In this document: positions 24,301 to 35,401 of the stretch, piece after piece | How positions within the stretch are numbered: the first letter of the stretch is position 1 | Layout of the letters: every line of letters starts with the position of its first letter | NCBI GenBank assembly: GCA_000708835.1 | Contig: DF237165.1 | Span: 1 to 64,000 of the forward strand | Origin: Klebsormidium nitens | Taxonomy: Eukaryota; Streptophyta; Klebsormidiophyceae; Klebsormidiales; Klebsormidiaceae | Direction of reading: 5' to 3' | Length of the DNA: 64,000 nucleotides | Made by a program: the position numbers and the translations under genes | The notes under the pieces: model-generated | What the model was told of the DNA's origin: nothing | Database searches by the model: none | Seen by the model: the letters and a program-made list of their open reading frames with translations, nothing else

Positions 24301-26304
24301 TAACGGTAGCTGCAACCCTTTCTTGTGTGCAGGCCATGATTCCCTTCTTCCTGGTACGAGATCTGTTGATGGGCCAGTCAGCACAAGCGGTGGTAAGCGC
24401 CGCCCCGTTACGTCGTGGTTGGGTACCCCATCCCTGAACAGCGGCTTTCGCGCTGGACTTGTCAAGTGCGAAGCTCCGCCGCTTCGCCTCGCCGTTCAGT
24501 CGTAGCCAGAAGTCTCGCATACACAGTAGCTCGTACGTCGTTTGCCTGATCAGGTTTCGGCCCCAATCGAATTGAGTCTTAACCTCGTTACTTTTTTGCC
24601 CGCTTCTTGACCTTCGTGTTGCGGGTCGTTGTCAGTCTATTTCGAACTCTGCGCCGTTGCGTGGGGCGGCCCTTGACTCTCCGGTCCTTAGCCTACTGAC
24701 TGGGTGGTGCGCGCGCGTGCAGGTCCCTGCGCTCATCTTCCTGTGTAGCTTCCTAGCGTCCATCATTCTTCAGGTAGGACCCTTGCTCCCCCGGGGGGTC
24801 TGCCGTTTCCTTTGTTCACGAACTGGTCAATCTGCCCCTGCACCTGGTACGAAGGCCGACCAGGGACGTCGGATTGGGTTTTCTGTGCGGCGCACCCTCG
24901 CCGTGTTGGGCTCAGCTTTGAGCCCGCTTCAGACACATCCAGCCTGTCGCTCACTCCGTGAGTCCACGTTGTCATCGGGGTCTTCGGGCGCCTGGATGAT
25001 TTTGGAATTGTACATCAAGCAGACACGAAAGCGGTTGCCTGCGCGCCACAATGGTCTCGGCCAAAGTACTTAGTTGCAACCAATCGCTAACGTTTGCATG
25101 CTTGCTCGTCGTACTAGGAGTTGCATTGGAACGGCGGCCGGCTGCGCGCGTGCTTCCTGGGGGGATGCGCGCTGTGGCTGCTGTCCTCCGCGGGCTTCTT
25201 CTGGCTGCGCCCCGGCTGGTGCCCCGCCATCTACGGCCTCGCAGCGCTGGTTGGCACCGCCAACGCCCTCATGCTGGTCAGCGGCCCCCCGCTTTGCTCT
25301 CTTGCCAACGATGGTTCATTAGTGCCCTCCATTGCATGGTTCCAAAAAAATACAAATGTCCCACGTTCTCTGCTAAGATGGCTAAAAACCTGTCTTAAGT
25401 ACGAGAAGCCATCTGAGGCTTGCTGGTACGATTGTGTGTCTGCGACCTTGTTTGTTCTGCTGTCACGAAAGACCACGCAGCGGCCTCTGCTCGACACGCA
25501 ATTCAACGGCTGAACTTTCAAATCAACGCCTCTCTTACGAGGCTGTGGCGGTTTGATACTTCCTTGACCGTTTGCTTTTTTGCGCTGAGTCCTTGGCCCG
25601 TTTGTGCGGCAGGTGCCTGCGGTGAGCCTGCAGGCGGTGCTGGTGGGGTCGGACGCGGACGGGTGCGCTTTCGTGTACGGCTCGCTCGGCTTCCTGGACA
25701 AGATGGCCTGCGGCGCGGCGCTGTACGCGATCGAGATGTTCAACGGTGAGGCCACACCGTTCCCAGTCAGCGGGGAGCGAGAGCAAATGGAAATGAAAGA
25801 ATTCTGTGAAGCCATTCGTCCAGAACTCGTGCAGCGAGCGAGGGACCTGGATCACAGTGTTTGTGTCCAGTGCACCTGACTGCCGTGACGCTTGTATGAA
25901 AAGTGGCCCAATCGTTCCTACTTCGAACCGCTGCCAATCATTTACTATGTTAAGCCTTATCTGTAAGAAGGTTCGGGGGCAGGCCAGCCATTAATTCGTT
26001 GTACTTTCCACTTCTCCAAGTTCCTCTCTTTGTGCTAGCGGTTCGATCGTAGCTCGTTTGCCTGTGCCGTGCAGTCCAACCGGTGTGCACGGTCGGTGAC
26101 GATTCTTGCCACGTGTCGTTAGAACGTTGGGTGCTGGGCCCGCTGGTGGGCGTGTGGGCGATCATGGCCGCGGCCGTCGTCTTGACCATGCGCTTGGACT
26201 GCGAAGAAGCGGACCCGGAACTGCCCACAAAACGGAAGGTTGATGAAGCGGGCATCCGGGAGCCGTTGTTGGGGGCGGAGACTGTGGGAGCCGGCTTGCA
26301 TTGA
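21361..26304 (+). CDS. MFSD12-like major facilitator transporter
   Basis: Ten exons join in phase: 21361-21629, 22125-22467, 22938-23021, 23435-23514, 23765-23888, 24333-24353, 24723-24773, 25118-25276, 25613-25745, 26075-26304, giving 497 aa. The pattern matches MFSD12 (glycoside-pentoside-hexuronide-like MFS): YGFGHVLNDLCSAAWFTYLLLF in helix 1, the GQVADG loop, the VGWACVQVSHMAL helix, ALYYQVAAACTLTRLIANVSQ and GAFVYGS-like CAFVYGSLGFLDKMA. Animal MFSD12 imports cysteine into lysosomes and melanosomes; a vacuolar role here is inference. The C-terminal tail has a dileucine-type EPLLG, a common vacuolar sorting signal. Exon 6 is only 21 nt (AMIPFFL), but phase and family alignment support it. 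About 12 membrane segments are expected. Confidence 0.85.
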
Positions 26305-27700
26305 AGAGCCCATATTAAGGGAGGGGCTATTGATCATTCTTTGTGCGGCCCTATAGTAGATTGATTGGAAGTAAAGGGTTTGTTAGCACATGTCCATACT
26401 ATGGCAAACCTGTACAAAACGTGTCTGGCGCAAGGCTCCATTGATTAGACATTAGCAAGTGCCCGCAACATTTGCTGGAAGTGTACAAAGAGAAAGGATG
26501 TATAATGCAGGAAAGGACAAGCGCTTCGAATACACAGGTTTGCAGACAACGGAACGGTATATGCAGTTAGCTTCCAGGTACATGAGCGTAGTCAAGCGAA
26601 ATCTAGTTGATCATCAGAGATTCTGGAGTCTATAGTTCTGTTGCTGTCGTATACAACTCTTTCCGATTGAAGATCGAATATGTTTCTCCACGAAACAAAA
26701 AGGCAAGGCCTGCACAACTTCGCGCAAGGAGTGATACATGCTTTTTTGCAACACGGACTGCACTCCGTCGTTAACTTGCAATTGACAACAACTATTGGTA
26801 TGGTCTGCCTGTCGGGGCGATTCCGCTTGTCATAGCAGAAGTCTGGTGAGAGGCTCGCGTGCGTACCGAGATACGGCAATACGTTATGCTGCATACGCAA
26901 CAATCATTGCCTCATACATGTCTGAACATGGACCTCGTGCACTAACGTTTTAGCCGGGGGCACATGATTGGTAGCAGTCACTGAGTGTCTTCCGAACCAG
27001 AGATGCTCGCCCGGCCACGGGGACGTCCGCTCGTTTGGCGATTCAGTGCACTGTACGTGACCATTCTCTTAGGCTTTGGTTGGGAGCTGTGGGCAGTCCT
27101 AAACTTGCCACACCATGGCTGATCGGCTTGACGAAGCTCCTTGCCAAAGCTCCAAGACACATGCAATTACCGTAAGCTTCACGTACTTGCAATCAGAGGA
27201 GTACTTTGTTCGTGGGCGCCTCCCCTTCGGAGGCAGACTTAGATCGAAGATCGAACTCAGTCACGACCAGGTCCGAGCGGACCGCAGAAGCGCTGCCGGG
27301 AGGCTGGCTGCTGCCCAGAGCTTGAAAGGCCCTAAGGTCACCCTAGTTCACGTTATCATCCACTCGTTCAGGATTGTTGTTTGGGCACTGCTGAAGGTCT
27401 CTCTTCGTTGGTATGCTTTTGTCTTAGAAACAGGACTTCGTACCCGACCCTTTGACAACTTGAAGACGGATGCGAGTGATCTAAAAGCGGGTCTGTTACA
27501 AACTCTACCGTGGTTGACTGATTGACGGCAGTGGTGCTCCCAAGCCGGAGGCTCATGTGCGCTGTTAGGAGGAACACTGCAGAGAGGCCACCTACGGGAA
27601 ACCGATCAATCTTCAACGTCTTGCTTACTCCCTGATTCTTTGCAACTCGGACGGGCTTCCTGAAGCGAGCCTTCATTCTCGTGCGGTTTCGGCGTCTTCG
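26305..27700. other. Gene-poor stretch after the MFSD12-like gene
   Basis: This begins with the probable 3'-UTR of the transporter. A plus-strand frame of 136 codons at 27115-27525 has no recognisable domain and no joining exons. I see nothing else supported. The GC content is lower than in the flanking exons. Confidence 0.4.
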
Positions 27701-27720
27701 TACGAAAGCGTCCGATGCCC

Positions 27721-28060
27721 GCCACGTGGCATCACGTGGCCGAAGGTGTTTTTGAATCTTGCCTCTGCCCACAAGGACCTCGAACGAGCGGTGCATACAT
27801 AACCTAGCGTTCTGCCCTTCGTCTTTCAGCGGATCGATCCGGGGCGCCCCCCGGCCCAGGGGCAGGACCTCTGTCCAGGGGTGCTCCACGGAGCTCCCCC
27901 GGAACAATTCAGCACCGCCCTCAACCCTACTCCCTCCTCTAGCACCAACTTTTAACCCAACAACAGCACAATCCAAAACCAACCAAATTCTGAACAAACC
28001 CAATCGAACCAACAACCAACCAGCATCACTTCTTCCCCAGCCAGAGGGGTCTGCTTTTAA
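27721..28060 (+). repeat. Promoter-like dispersed repeat, copy 1
   Basis: In order: a perfect G-box GCCACGTGGC (27721-27730) with a second CACGTGGC at 27733, a GCCCACAAGGA motif (about 27768), a TATA-like CATACATAAC (about 27794), a GC-rich core (about 27808-27906) and then a leader almost free of G (27907-28040) ending in a pyrimidine-rich CTTCCCCAG. The core is nearly identical to the cores at 28561-28652 (minus), 32351-32448 (plus) and, more diverged, 33354-33450 (minus). Confidence 0.8.
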
Positions 28061-28429
28061 TCATAACACATGAACCTATTCTGTGGTAACCGCAAAGCGG
28101 TTTTGTTCAGAACCAATGCAGATTACGAGCATACTCCTCACCTCGTTAGCAAAAATGACGGATTCGACAACCTTCACAGGTCAGGTAGAACAGCGCTTGT
28201 ACTCTAAGGTGCTGGAATCGATTGTTCCATGTTCGAGTTTGCCAGAGCATGCACATTCTGGTACGTCTTGAACAAAACCACATGCATGACGCCGAAAGCA
28301 GCTAACTTATTAGTTGTTCATCTCCAAATGACGGTTCGCCAGACATCTTGTTCAGCCAAACGCAGAATTGACTGGAAACATGCGCTTCTTTGAGAAGTTT
28401 GAGCAGGTTCAGTTGTATGGATGACAAGT

Positions 28430-28749
28430 GAGTGTGTGACGTTGGGGTTGAAGCATGAGAGGTTTGCGAAATGTGAGTTTGTTGTAATGAATGTAGGCGA
28501 GGTTTGGGAGGTGGGTGTTTGATTTAGTGATCTGTTTGGGGGGTAAGTTGTGTGATGGGTTGTTCCGGGGGAGCTCCGTGGAGCACCCCTGGACAGAGGT
28601 CCTGCCCCTGGGCCGGGGGGCGCCCCGGATCGATCCGCTGAAAGACGAGGGCAGGAACTCTGCCTTATATACACCCTGATTGTCTCCATTATCTGTGGGC
28701 CGGCCCAGAACGAACGGCCACTTCCTACCGCTCGATATTGCCACGTGGC
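28430..28749 (-). repeat. Promoter-like dispersed repeat, copy 2 (inverted)
   Basis: This has the same layout on the minus strand: G-box GCCACGTGGC at 28740-28749, GGCCCACAGA just downstream, a clear TATATAAGG box (RC of 28663-28671), the GC-rich core (28652-28561) and a C/A-rich G-poor leader (28560 to about 28430). It faces copy 1, so the pair forms an inverted repeat about 1 kb long. Confidence 0.8.
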
Positions 28750-29640
28750 TTTCATCGGACGGTTCTGAGACAATTACGCGAAAGCGGACGCGCCTTGCGG
28801 CACATCGTCCGCTTCGCGCTGGAGGCAAGCTGTCCAAAGCAGGGAAGTGAAACCGGCCCTTCAGATATAGAACGCGGAATCAAGAAACTGTTCTCTTGCT
28901 CTAAGATTCCTCTTCGCCGGAGCCTCCTGTCAAAGTGCGCGGACGAATGGATCCGGGCTTGCTGCAACCCTTCTTGAGCCTCTTGTGGCGCCGATATTGG
29001 TAGAGCCCACATGGGCGACTGACTTGCTCGGAAGCGAATCGCTAAGGACCATCTTTTCGACGTATAATACAGTGAGCATAGGGGACTATACTTTTAATGA
29101 AAGCTCCTAACCAGTATCCTTGGTTCGACAGCTTGCATAGATAGATACGAGTCATGCGTGCACATGTAAGATTGCCCATGTCTCGAAATGATCTTGCATA
29201 GATCTTGCATAGCAGGAGTTCCAGCCTTTGGCGGAAAGAACAAGCTCAGAAGAAAGCGCACTTGCTTCTTCGATCTGATAACCTTTTTCTAGTGTCAGCG
29301 TGTGCGTTTTGGAACCAGGAATTTACTAAGGTACGAGAGCCGCTCACTGAGAGTCACTCAAAGTGAGAGCCGCTCACGATAGTCACTCGCCTCACGTGAG
29401 TCACTCTGGTCACGCGGCTCTCGTGAGCCGCTAGTGCGCAGTATTGCCCGAATCTTTGCTCTTTATGGCCAGTGAGCAGTACATGTTGGCTCACGGATTC
29501 AATTGGAGCCGGCTCTCGATTGATCATCGGTTCATGCAGGTTCAATCGACGGTCGAAATCTGATGTGACCACTGACCCACAGATACTGATTTCTTGGAAT
29601 AGGCGTAATATAATCAGAAACCACGTACGAAGGTTCACCT
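28750..29640. other. Non-coding stretch with short repeats
   Basis: No gene is supported. A 12-bp tandem GATCTTGCATA occurs near 29200. The part 29335-29435 alternates GAGTCACT, AGTGAGAGCC and GAGCCGCT motifs in both orientations and could form several hairpins. Confidence 0.45.
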
Positions 29641-29645
29641 TACGT

Positions 29646-29898
29646 GGGGCTGTAGCTTAATCGGTAAAGCGCCAAACCGCCGGTTCAAGAAACCGGCCCG
29701 TGGTCACAATGACCTCGAGGGGCCGCTTTCCCTTCTAGGGGGGTGATCCCTTGGCGGCACGGAGCTTGTCAAGCTCCGCGCTGCCTGCCGGGCCCCAGTG
29801 GTCCGGAGCCCGCGCGAAGCTCAGGAGTCCTCAGGAGGTTCCTGAAAGGTTCCTCCTGAGGAAGTTGAGAGATGCGGGTTCGAGCCCCGCCAGCTCCA
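29646..29898 (+). tRNA. tRNA-like Pol III gene interrupted by a structured insert
   Basis: The ends fold as a tRNA. The acceptor strands GGGGCTG (29646-29652) and CAGCTCC (29891-29897) pair over seven positions with one G-T. The D-arm is GCTT/AAGC (29655-29658, 29667-29670). The T-arm is GCGGG-TTCGAGC-CCCGC (29874-29890). TAGCTTAATCGG fits the A-box and GGTTCGAGCCC fits the B-box. A T5 run at 29904-29908 is a proper Pol III terminator. About 200 nt separate the two halves, filled with hairpins: CCGGTT/AACCGG (29680-29696), GGTCA/TGACC (about 29702), GGAGCTT/AAGCTCC (about 29761) and CCTCAGGAGG/CCTCCTGAGG (29829-29861). I cannot close a standard anticodon stem. The first hairpin loop contains TTCAAGA, which could read CAA (Leu), but the spacing is wrong. 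It may be a tRNA with an unusually large intron, a tRNA-like RNA or a pseudogene. Confidence 0.45.
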
Positions 29899-30007
29899 AG
29901 ATGTTTTTCTTGACCCCTGCTGTCCAGTGCAATTCACTTATCTCTGAAATTGTCATCAAACCTAGCGTCAACTCATCATCTGAGTGATTGTCCTGAATAT
30001 GCACCAA

Positions 30008-30047
30008 CTTGCATACGTACCTAGTTCGTCCTAGGTACGTATGCAAG
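30008..30047. repeat. Perfect 17-bp inverted repeat (hairpin)
   Basis: CTTGCATACGTACCTAG (30008-30024) and its exact complement (30031-30047) are separated by six bases. The hairpin lies about 110 bp downstream of the tRNA-like gene's terminator. No open frame covers it. It could be a terminator, a small transposon remnant or a recombination footprint. Confidence 0.8.
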
Positions 30048-30049
30048 CT

Positions 30050-32230
30050 GGCAAGCTAACTATGCGCCGTCGGCCGTCTGCGCACACGCAAGAGGCACGT
30101 GGCCATTAGGTGAGTGCGCCGGAGGACCAATAAGCTGACAAGGTTCCGTCAGCCAGGAGTTTCAATGCCACCAGATTGAGATTGTTGTTTTTCTTTTCAT
30201 GAACTGACCCCTTTGATTGGAAAAGTCAAGACGAGGGAAAACATGTTCGCGAATTTTTATGGAATAACAGCTCAAAAGGGGCACGTATATAGATCCACAG
30301 AGCGAGAAGCAAAAGCAGAGCTCGTGCCGAACGGATCCCCCAGAAGGTCTCGCCAGAGGTCCAAAGGCCCCCATCAATGGAGGATCTTCATAAAGGAGAA
30401 ATGTTTGTCTGAAATAAAACTTGCTCAAATCTGTAGAATGGAAGCTCCCAATCTTCGCGCCCGCTCATCTCCCTGACCTGCAAATAATCTCCGGTAGAGG
30501 GGGTAAGCTTCCGCTCCTCCGATCAAACCTTCTCTAGATGCTTCAAACACGCATTGAAGACGCCTATCTGCATTTCTTCGTTGGACCTATCGCATAAAAC
30601 AGCCGTCAAGGAAGAATAGAACGAGCGGGCTCGGTAACTTCCTCTGTGCAGAGGCGCGGACTCCAGGGCTGTTGATGATCTTCCTCAAGAACCGGTCCAA
30701 TCTCATGGCCTCAAGGAAGAGCAAGCTCCTGCTCTATATCAAGACGCCCATATACAGAGGTTCAACCCCTCTGCACGAATAGGCTGGTCATGTGGTGGTT
30801 GAATGTGTTCAAAGCAAGCTGCATCTACAAACTTCGCATATGGGATCCGGAAAAGGCTCTCCGTGGCCGCAGTTGCCGAGCGCTGTTTCGACGAGCACAA
30901 CGACATGAACGTCGCAGCGGAGATTGGCGAGGCGAGCGCTCAGCAGGGGAAAGATGGGAGGCCGAGATAAAGCAGGCCGTCTTCATTGGGTCTTCCTGGT
31001 TGCAACGGGAAGGGGGTGCAAGGGACATGGAGTCAAATCGAATGGCGAGCGGAGTAAAGGCACCCTCTGAGAACAGGAAAGTGAGGCGGGCAGAAGAGAG
31101 CGAATGTCTTCGCTCTATTCTAGTTGTTGAGACGGTCTTTCATTTCAGCGGTCGCCGTTTCCGGATTTAGCATGCTGCCTGGATGTGTGACCACAGCGGG
31201 CAGCCTAGCTGCAACGGGCCGAGCAGGCAAGTCAGCCGCCTTATGTGCTGTGGATGATAAGAGAGAGTCCCGATAGAATCTTTAAGCGAGCTCCGACAGA
31301 AGAAACCTAGAGACGGCTTCAAAAGAAAGCCCAACTGCCAGCTCACGCAGTATCGAAGCTAACCGTCACCTGTTTCAAACACCACCCCGGGAACACCACA
31401 AGATGAAGTTCAAATCGAGCACTGACGCAGAAGTGTCTGTCCTCCTTCTTTGGGAGTGTCTTCTGCTGCATACTCTAGCCTGCCTATAATCTGGTCGGGA
31501 AGGACGGGCCAGAATAGAGTAAAAGCGGGCAAGATGGAGCGTCCAAATGAGGAGCGTGTTTGCGGCTTCGCATATTTTTGAACCGAAAGCGTCCTTCCTT
31601 GAAAAGCAGAGTCCTTTCGTGGGCAATCAGTTGGTGCGCAAGCTGACTTTGACCAGAGCTCTCGACGCGCAGCTTCTGGTGGCGCTCTATCGCGCCTCTC
31701 TAGCTACCAGAGCAACCGAATCGCAGACAAGGGGGGGTGAAAACCGGAAAATCATGCTTACAAGGAGCAAAGTTTTTCGAGATCGTGGAGAGTGTGGGCT
31801 CCGAGTCTCGCCTACCGCTTTTGATGCCCGCATTTAGTTACAGTGAGCACCTGCGACTTCGTCCAGTACTTCAAGCTTTTTCGAGATGAATAGGCTCATA
31901 AGTAACATCAGACTCTGAGGTTGAAACCTCTTTTATCGGTGCAAATGAAGACCGTATCAAACAGCAGTTCTCTTTCTCATATATCATAGACTTAGAGCCA
32001 GAGCTTGGCAGCGCTGAGTTACATCATTGAAGGTCATGCATTGCTACAAGTAGGTGCCTGAGACCCAACCAGATTCCGAGTGGCCGGCGAAGAGTCATGC
32101 GTGGAGACAGAGTCAGCCTGACAAAGTCTGTAGGTACACTGTTCCGATCAACCTTTCTCAGCTTCCAAGCGGCCGCAGCCGACTCGTGTCTTTGGTGGGC
32201 ACGCGGCACGTTGCCGCGGAAGTACGGCCT
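30050..32230. other. Gene-free stretch between repeats
   Basis: I see no exon chain, RNA gene or long repeat that I can support. Single frames of about 100-126 codons on the plus strand (30790-31170, 31547-31837) lack family similarity. Confidence 0.4.
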
Positions 32231-32251
32231 TCCATGGAAGCCGTCTGATGT

Positions 32252-32620
32252 GCCACGTGGAACCATCGGACGGGTCGCACTCGATTTGGGTTGCAGGCGG
32301 AGTCCGCCCACAAAGAAATTGGAAAGGCAGCGCATGCATAAGGCAGCTTTCTGCTCCTGGTTTATCAGTGGACCGATCCGGGGCGCCCCCCGGCCCAGGG
32401 GCAGGCCCTCTGTCCAGGGGTGCTCCACGGAGCTCCCCCGGAACAACCCTTCCCCAAACCATTCAGCCACTTCCTACTTCACTCAACCGCCACCTCATCA
32501 ATTGCCACCACTCCTTCCCTTCTTCAATCGCCCCGTATCACCCGCTACCACAACAACCCAAACACCTCATGTATCCAAGAACCACCAATTAAATTTCTTC
32601 TCAAATTATCCCGTATGTGA
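32252..32620 (+). repeat. Promoter-like dispersed repeat, copy 3
   Basis: G-box core GCCACGTGG at 32252-32260, GCCCACAAAGA at about 32309, a TATA-like GCATGCATAAGG (about 32331), the GC-rich core (about 32351-32448, nearly identical to copies 1 and 2), then about 150 nt of G-poor C/A/T-rich leader. Confidence 0.8.
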
Positions 32621-33229
32621 ATGATGCTTTTACGCAGATGGACAAGCCGCGTGCTCGCGTGACATGTGGGTTTGTTCAAAGCTGTTCCTTGCTTATGTCA
32701 ATGCGACATTCAATTAACGTGGAAGTTGTCAATGAGCAATCGTGACAAATCCTTTGGCAAGCAAACGTCTGGCATGCTTGCACTTCACCTCCGGTCCTGA
32801 TAAAATCACCACCGTCTATATAAACGTCTGATTAGGTCTGCTTCCAGCGGTCAATCGATGCACTTTCGGTTTGGAGCTACACAACGACCAAGGGATGGAC
32901 AGATCGATAACAAACAACCACGGCTAGCAGCCGCGACTTCTTTTGCGAGATTCCGCACACTTATATCGGATTTGTTCATGGACGACGTCAATTCTACAAA
33001 AACGGACCGATCCGTCATGAAGGGCTCAGATGACGAGCTTCGATAAGGCTGCACGAAATCGAGATTTTAGATACAGAATTGTCAGACACCTTTCTAAGGA
33101 CAAAGCACCATCTAATCGTACATACAAAGGACCTCGGCCTGATTGGGCGCTCGGCGCGTGCTTTGGCGGAAGTTTCTGCCTTTGATCAGCGGAGCTCTAA
33201 TCGTACCTTAGTGCAACGTTAATCAGGTC
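32621..33229. other. Short gene-free spacer
   Basis: No supported gene or repeat. A TATATAA-type stretch near 32815 is the only promoter-like motif that I notice. Confidence 0.4.
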
Positions 33230-33513
33230 ATGATCAAGGTTGGCAAGATCTTATGTGGCCAAGAATTCGATGGTGATTTGCAAAAGCTAACCCTTTGAGG
33301 GGTTGATTTGGGGGAGGGGGGAAATCTGGCGGGATTTGAATTGTACACACCTTTCCGGGGGAGCTCTCGAGCTCGTGGAAAAACTCCATACAGAGGTCGG
33401 CCTGCCTCTGGAGCGGGGGGCGCCCCGGATCGCTCCACTAAAAGATGAGGGCCAGAACGCTGCGACCGTGAATTTTCAGAAACCCCTTTTAGCCGCCCAT
33501 GCTGCCACGTGGC
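33230..33513 (-). repeat. Promoter-like dispersed repeat, copy 4 (diverged)
   Basis: On the minus strand: G-box GCCACGTGGC (33504-33513), a CTAAAAGGGG segment in the TATA position, a GC-rich core (about 33450-33354) with the conserved CGATCCGGGGCGCC and AGCTCCCCCGGAA ends but a changed middle, and a G-poor leader. The sequence is more diverged than copies 1-3, while the architecture is kept. Confidence 0.7.
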
Positions 33514-34104
33514 GATCAGCGAGTGACTATTCTGAACGAGGGTGTCAGGAAGCAGACGGCCGCACCACTTCCCGGCATGAGTTCGTACACGCGACTCTCT
33601 GTCAGTATCACTTCTCAGCAGTTCCCCAAAATCATACTGTCTGGATAGAACAGCTTGCCGAACTCTGCATGACAAGCAGGTTAGCTGCAAATCACTCCAC
33701 CCGTTCTCCATGCATCCGCAGAGCATTTCCAGAAAAACGAGCGCCGGAAACCTCTTCTTTTAATCTACCTGCGCATGGTATGCATGAAATTTCAGTACGT
33801 TCATGCAGTACGGGACCGGATCAACTTGTCGTGACTTGCTCCACAGTCCCGCGCTCCCCCCGTGGCACTTTTCCCCTTCTTGGTTGCACTATTGGTCGGT
33901 CCTCGCGCGATAAGAGCTCCGCTTGGATTTTAGCTTTTGCCAGCCCTTTCTCTCTTTCGAATTGTTTCGTTATCTCGCTCGGCAGTGTGATCCAATTTGC
34001 ACCTTTAGACGACCGCGTGGCAGTGCCGACGGCCACATTAGTCCAGAAGTCAAATCAATCAGTTGAGCCCAAAATTTTCAAACTGAAACGTAAGCCTTCG
34101 GATA

Positions 34105-34185
34105 CTGCTTTCCGCATCGACTCTGGGTGCCCGTTCCTCTCAGAGGGAGAACCTCTGTCCAAGGGTGCTGATCTGCGAAGCTCAA
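34105..34185 (+). repeat. Decayed core of the promoter-like repeat
   Basis: CCTCTGTCCAAGGGTGCT (about 34152-34169) aligns with CCTCTGTCCAGGGGTGCT in the intact cores, and the sequence before it (GGGTGCCCG...CAGAGGGAG) resembles the GGGCGCCCC...CCCAGGGGCAGG part. No G-box or leader is clear, so this is probably an old fragment. Confidence 0.5.
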
Positions 34186-34199
34186 CGCCCTAAGAATAT

Positions 34200-35401
34200 A
34201 GGCATGTCCCCCTCTAGCGCGTGTCTTACAACAAGTTCTGTTGAAATTTTGCTTCATCAAGGCTCTTTGCTTTGCTTTGATGAATCAAAAGGGTTGCAAT
34301 CGTATCCGCGTCAGACAGACCATCATGTGACTGGTCACTCGAGCACTTGCCGATCGTGATTTGCTTGCAAAGTGCGACATCGAGGCGGTGAGGACGGTCT
34401 CTGGCTTACAGTGCAGACGCTCGAGTGGAGGTGCTTCTAAAGCCCGCACCTTGTGTATCTACGAAGGTCTGAAGTCTTTTTCAAGTACCGCTTGCAGAAT
34501 GCATTGGCGGCGGCAACATTGTATCCAGTTGAGCGAGCGCAGTCCTTCTTCAGTGCATGATGAAGCTTGTCTCGGAGTTGACCCAACACGTCAAATTCCC
34601 AGTGTTAGCCTTCCCCTTTCCAGTGCAGGACGAGATGACTATGTGTGCAACTCCCTTCACATTGTTTCGAAAACTCAAAGACGAACATGTGTGAATATTC
34701 AGAATTTCAAACCATGATTATAAAAAGATCGCGACTAGTCGAATAATTGAGAGGGAGGTTGATCAACATTCAAAGTAGGGGTGATTGATACGTTGTGAGA
34801 CAATTGATCGTGTTTGCGCGCGGTCTGCTCTTTGAAAGTGCAGTCCTTACTGTTCCATACTGATCAGTATTCGTTGTCGTTTGCCGACGAATGATTGATG
34901 AAACATAGTTGTAAATGGCCTTTCCGGCCACATTTGTTCATGTAGGTTGTAATATTATGGAATGGGCGTAAAAGCATTTATTGATGCAGACTTTTGCTAA
35001 GAGCGGCTCGAAACTGATCTCACAAGATTCCTCCTTGGGGACGAAGCATTTATTAGCGCCATTGAAGCAAGACATGGCGTTTACTGTCAGTATGTTTACA
35101 CTTGCGCGCAAGAGATTGTCCATTCCTAAACCTACTTCCAAACCTCACTACTCTACGACGCAGATTTTCAGGGAGTAAGGATGCAGTGTTCGATGGACAA
35201 AATTGCATCCCCGCTCAATCAATATTGGTAGTCAGTTATCTACCCCGTTATATACAATCTTCTGCTTTACTACTACTTTCCCGTCAATTTGACGAGGTCA
35301 AGACGCGAAGAATGCGAGAACCAGGAACCCATCTCCTCTCTCGAGAAGCGGCCTGGCAAGACCCTCTAGTTAACACCTAGCTGGGGCCGACCGTACTTTG
35401 C
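34200..35401. other. Intergenic stretch downstream of the cyclase gene
   Basis: No supported gene. This should contain the 3' end of the EEVS/DDGS-like transcript, which runs leftward. AT-rich, with short frames only. Confidence 0.4.

Noticed and set aside
27115-27525. 136-codon plus-strand frame as a gene
   Set aside because: No domain, no adjoining exons, no convincing promoter; kept as unannotated.
29672-29870. Group I or group II self-splicing intron inside the tRNA-like gene
   Set aside because: I could not find the P/Q/R/S core elements of group I nor GTGYG...domain V of group II; only simple hairpins are visible.
33303-34193. 296-codon plus-strand reading frame
   Set aside because: It runs through repeat copy 4 antisense and a decayed core, has no family similarity, and has no splice partners.
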